Origin: Pseudobacteriovorax antillogorgiicola
Lineage (GTDB): Bacteria > Bdellovibrionota_B > Oligoflexia > Oligoflexales > RGVZ01
Direction: 5' to 3'
DNA length: 7,280 nt
NCBI GenBank assembly: GCA_945897695.1
Contig: CAMDGW010000119.1
Location: 1-7,280, forward strand
Of this stretch, positions 6,139 to 7,280 are shown in pieces. A program made the translations under genes and the position numbers. Each line of letters starts with the position of its first letter. Positions within the stretch are counted from its first letter, which is position 1. Below the pieces are notes generated by a model that worked only from the letters and a program-made list of their open reading frames with translations, was not told the DNA's origin and did not search any database.

Positions 6139-7044
6139 TTACTTAAATGAATAAGGCTTCCCATCCGGCATGGAAATCCACTGCTCTGGTTTCAACTCGA
6201 TCAGCTTAGTATCGCCAAGTTTACGATTCATTGTGAAAGACTCGGCATCTATCTCGCGTTTTCGACATTTTTCAATTTTGTACATTCTTGAGTAAAAAGT
6301 GACAAGTTTGCCCTCGACTCCTTTGCAGGCCTCATCCACTGGGATGATGTCAACCCCAGCTGAACCTTCCAGCAGCTTTGCAAAGTCTTTGTCAATGATG
6401 GAGGCAATATCTCGGCCATGGCGAATGGACCAGAACTCTTTCGATGTCAGTGCGAGGACTTCCCCATTTTTTTGGCCGCGCTCTTGGCGATGCACAAGCA
6501 AGGTTTCGTAGTCAGGGATCAGACGACGCACGCAATTTTCTACGTAATAAATATCGGTATAGGAAAAGGTCACGTATTTTTTGTTGAAAGTAGCACAGGG
6601 TCTCTCTTTTACTGATACTGTGTCCCAAGTTGGGCCAACTGGGATGGCAGCAACATCGGTGGCATCTACTTCAACTACAGTTGTGCCCTGGCGCGTCAAC
6701 TTAAAAATTTCCTCTTGGTCCTGAACTAGATGTCGCGTGCAATGCCGTAATTTATAGATTTCACCATAAACAGAAATTAATTTGTCCTTATACTTAGCGC
6801 ATGCCTTCTGGGTTTCCAAGAGACTGAACTCTTTGGGTGCAGGAGTGTCTTCTTCTTTCGGGCGTCGAATAATATTCTCATCATCTTCGTCCCGTGGTTT
6901 GCTAGAAGGTTGTGAAGATGTCATAGCAGTCTGTGGGTTAGGATCGGATTGATCCTGGGCATAGACGCTAAATGCCGCCACGGTGCTTGCCAGTCCTAGT
7001 GCAAGATTCGCCAGTTTTGTTGACTTTGGTCGCATCATATTCAT
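6139..7044 (-). CDS. Secreted protein of three cysteine-paired repeats, function unknown
   Basis: A protein of 301 residues with a Sec signal peptide: basic start, hydrophobic stretch at about 11-26, and VYA (27-29) before Gln30 as the likely signal peptidase I site. A charged, Pro/Ser-rich linker follows (30-72). The rest is three repeats (about 81-136, 149-210, 239-300). Each begins with Cys, then K-x-[IV]-[ST]-[VF] (88-92, 156-160, 246-250), a [IM]-Y-x-[LVI]-x-x-C element (96-102, 165-171, 254-260) followed by basic residues, and ends in a short [IM]-x-x-G turn (134-137, 207-210, 291-295). The Cys pairs 82/102, 150/171 and 240/260 are evenly spaced and there are no others, which suggests one disulfide per repeat in the periplasm or outside. 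The pattern recalls beta-rich 'vY-x-ie-x-G-x-x-R' repeats of bacterial surface proteins; this is from memory and weak. GGAGG is 3 nt from the first ATG but 9 nt from ATG 7036-7038, so the true start may be two codons later. Confidence 0.82.
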   Translation of the reverse strand: MNMMRPKSTKLANLALGLASTVAAFSVYAQDQSDPNPQTAMTSSQPSSKPRDEDDENIIRRPKEEDTPAPKEFSLLETQKACAKYKDKLISVYGEIYKLRHCTRHLVQDQEEIFKLTRQGTTVVEVDATDVAAIPVGPTWDTVSVKERPCATFNKKYVTFSYTDIYYVENCVRRLIPDYETLLVHRQERGQKNGEVLALTSKEFWSIRHGRDIASIIDKDFAKLLEGSAGVDIIPVDEACKGVEGKLVTFYSRMYKIEKCRKREIDAESFTMNRKLGDTKLIELKPEQWISMPDGKPYSFK

Positions 7045-7047
7045 CCC

Positions 7048-7052
7048 CCTCC
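7048..7052 (-). promoter_or_regulatory. Ribosome binding site of the three-repeat secreted protein
   Basis: GGAGG on the minus strand, within a longer GGAGGGGG run. The distance is 3 nt to ATG 7042-7044 and 9 nt to ATG 7036-7038. The second spacing is the usual one, so initiation at the third codon is at least as likely. Confidence 0.6.
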
Positions 7053-7066
7053 ATTATCCCGTTGAT

Positions 7067-7093
7067 CCTTCGGCACAATTTTCCGAGACTTTT
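7067..7093 (-). promoter_or_regulatory. Candidate sigma-28 (FliA-like) promoter for the secreted-repeat gene
   Basis: On the minus strand AAAAGTCT (7086-7093), exactly 11 nt, then GCCGAAGG (7067-7074). The flagellar sigma-28 consensus is TAAAGTTT, 11 nt, GCCGATAA, so the match is six of eight and five of eight with exact spacing. Transcription would begin about 10-20 nt before the Shine-Dalgarno. No better sigma-70 site is seen nearby: the TAATAT further upstream matches only four of six. The evidence is a motif match only. Confidence 0.35.
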
Positions 7094-7103
7094 GCGATAT
7101 TAC

Positions 7104-7125
7104 AAAAAAAATTGAGATTTTTCTC
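7104..7125 (-). terminator. Minor hairpin plus T8 tract, possible second terminator
   Basis: On the minus strand a 4-bp GAGA/TCTC stem with an AAAA loop (7114-7125) is followed by AA and eight T (7104-7111). The stem is weak, so alone it would terminate poorly. It could back up the stronger hairpin upstream at 7179-7214, or be an A/T-rich upstream element of the secreted-repeat promoter. Confidence 0.25.
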
Positions 7126-7166
7126 TAAGTTATTGAAATAAATGGGTTGAGTTTGGATTTTTGGTT

Positions 7167-7214
7167 GTAAAACAAAAGGCCGAAGGCCATTGCTTTGGGC
7201 AATTGGACTTCGGC
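7167..7214 (-). terminator. Strong intrinsic terminator of a leftward unit entering from the right edge
   Basis: GCCGAAG pairs with CTTCGGC at the base (7 bp). After one mismatch, CC pairs with GG; after one bulge, ATTGC pairs with GCAAT around a 5-nt loop (hairpin 7179-7214). On the minus strand it is followed by CTTTTGTTTT (7169-7178). On the plus strand the hairpin is followed by AAAA, so it works leftward only. All three minus frames close within the first 25 nt of the right edge (for example TAG at 7256-7258), so the gene it serves lies almost entirely outside the window. The rest of 7045-7280 shows no coding frame with a start and ribosome binding site. Confidence 0.75.
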
Positions 7215-7280
7215 AAAATGGAATTTAAAAGGAATAACTTGGGGCACGCGACCGACTAAGTCATCATATTAGCGTTGCGC

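Noticed and set aside
5931..6164. 77-residue minus-strand frame spanning the convergent gap
   Set aside because: It overlaps both real genes antisense or out of frame, and the regulator's conserved C-terminal motifs lie on the other strand.
7256..7280. C-terminal codons of a leftward gene at the right edge as a CDS
   Set aside because: Only seven codons and a stop would be visible, and the frame cannot be chosen with confidence. It is mentioned under the terminator instead.
1..7280. Mobile element, CRISPR array, tRNA or rRNA
   Set aside because: No transposase frame, no regularly spaced direct repeats and no cloverleaf or rRNA-like stretch were seen.

Overview
The window looks like chromosomal DNA of a motile Gram-negative bacterium of moderate GC content. 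Three things suggest this: a ClpS/ClpA pair of proteobacterial type, a MotA/MotB flagellar stator pair, and exported proteins with Sec-type N-termini. A deltaproteobacterial, Bdellovibrionota or Oligoflexia-like host would fit the divergent stator and the unrecognised exported proteins. That placement is an impression, not a demonstration. No rRNA, tRNA, transposon, phage or CRISPR signal was seen.

Layout, left to right. Positions 1-325 (minus) hold the N-terminal 108 residues of a probable lipoprotein or membrane-anchored protein with a Gly/Ser/Asn/Gln/Glu-rich tail, cut by the window edge. It is separated from clpA by a hairpin plus T-tract (399-428). clpA (477-2804) and clpS (2857-3204) form a leftward operon: the Clp unfoldase and its N-end-rule adaptor. 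A 241-bp gap with candidate promoter elements (one resembling a heat-shock sigma-32 site) separates clpS from the upstream stator operon motA-motB (4941 to 3446), whose genes are 2 bp apart and probably translationally coupled.

Divergent from motA, across a gap of about 230 bp rich in inverted repeats, lies a rightward regulator gene (5172-6098). It joins an N-terminal XRE-type helix-turn-helix to a C-terminal domain that aligns by eye with ImmA/IrrE metallopeptidases but lacks the HExxH zinc site. It converges with a leftward gene (6139-7044) for a secreted protein made of three roughly 60-residue repeats, each with a cysteine pair 20-21 residues apart. A sigma-28-like promoter candidate precedes that gene. 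Further right, a strong leftward intrinsic terminator (7167-7214) shows that another leftward transcription unit enters from beyond the window.

How the parts work together: ClpS hands N-degron substrates to ClpA for ClpP (not in this window), while MotA/MotB form the ion-driven torque unit at the cell envelope. The pseudo-peptidase regulator, by its divergent position and the intervening palindromes, is a candidate controller of itself and/or motAB. The most novel items are that regulator, the three-repeat cysteine-paired exported protein, and a MotA lacking the equivalent of E. coli Glu98.
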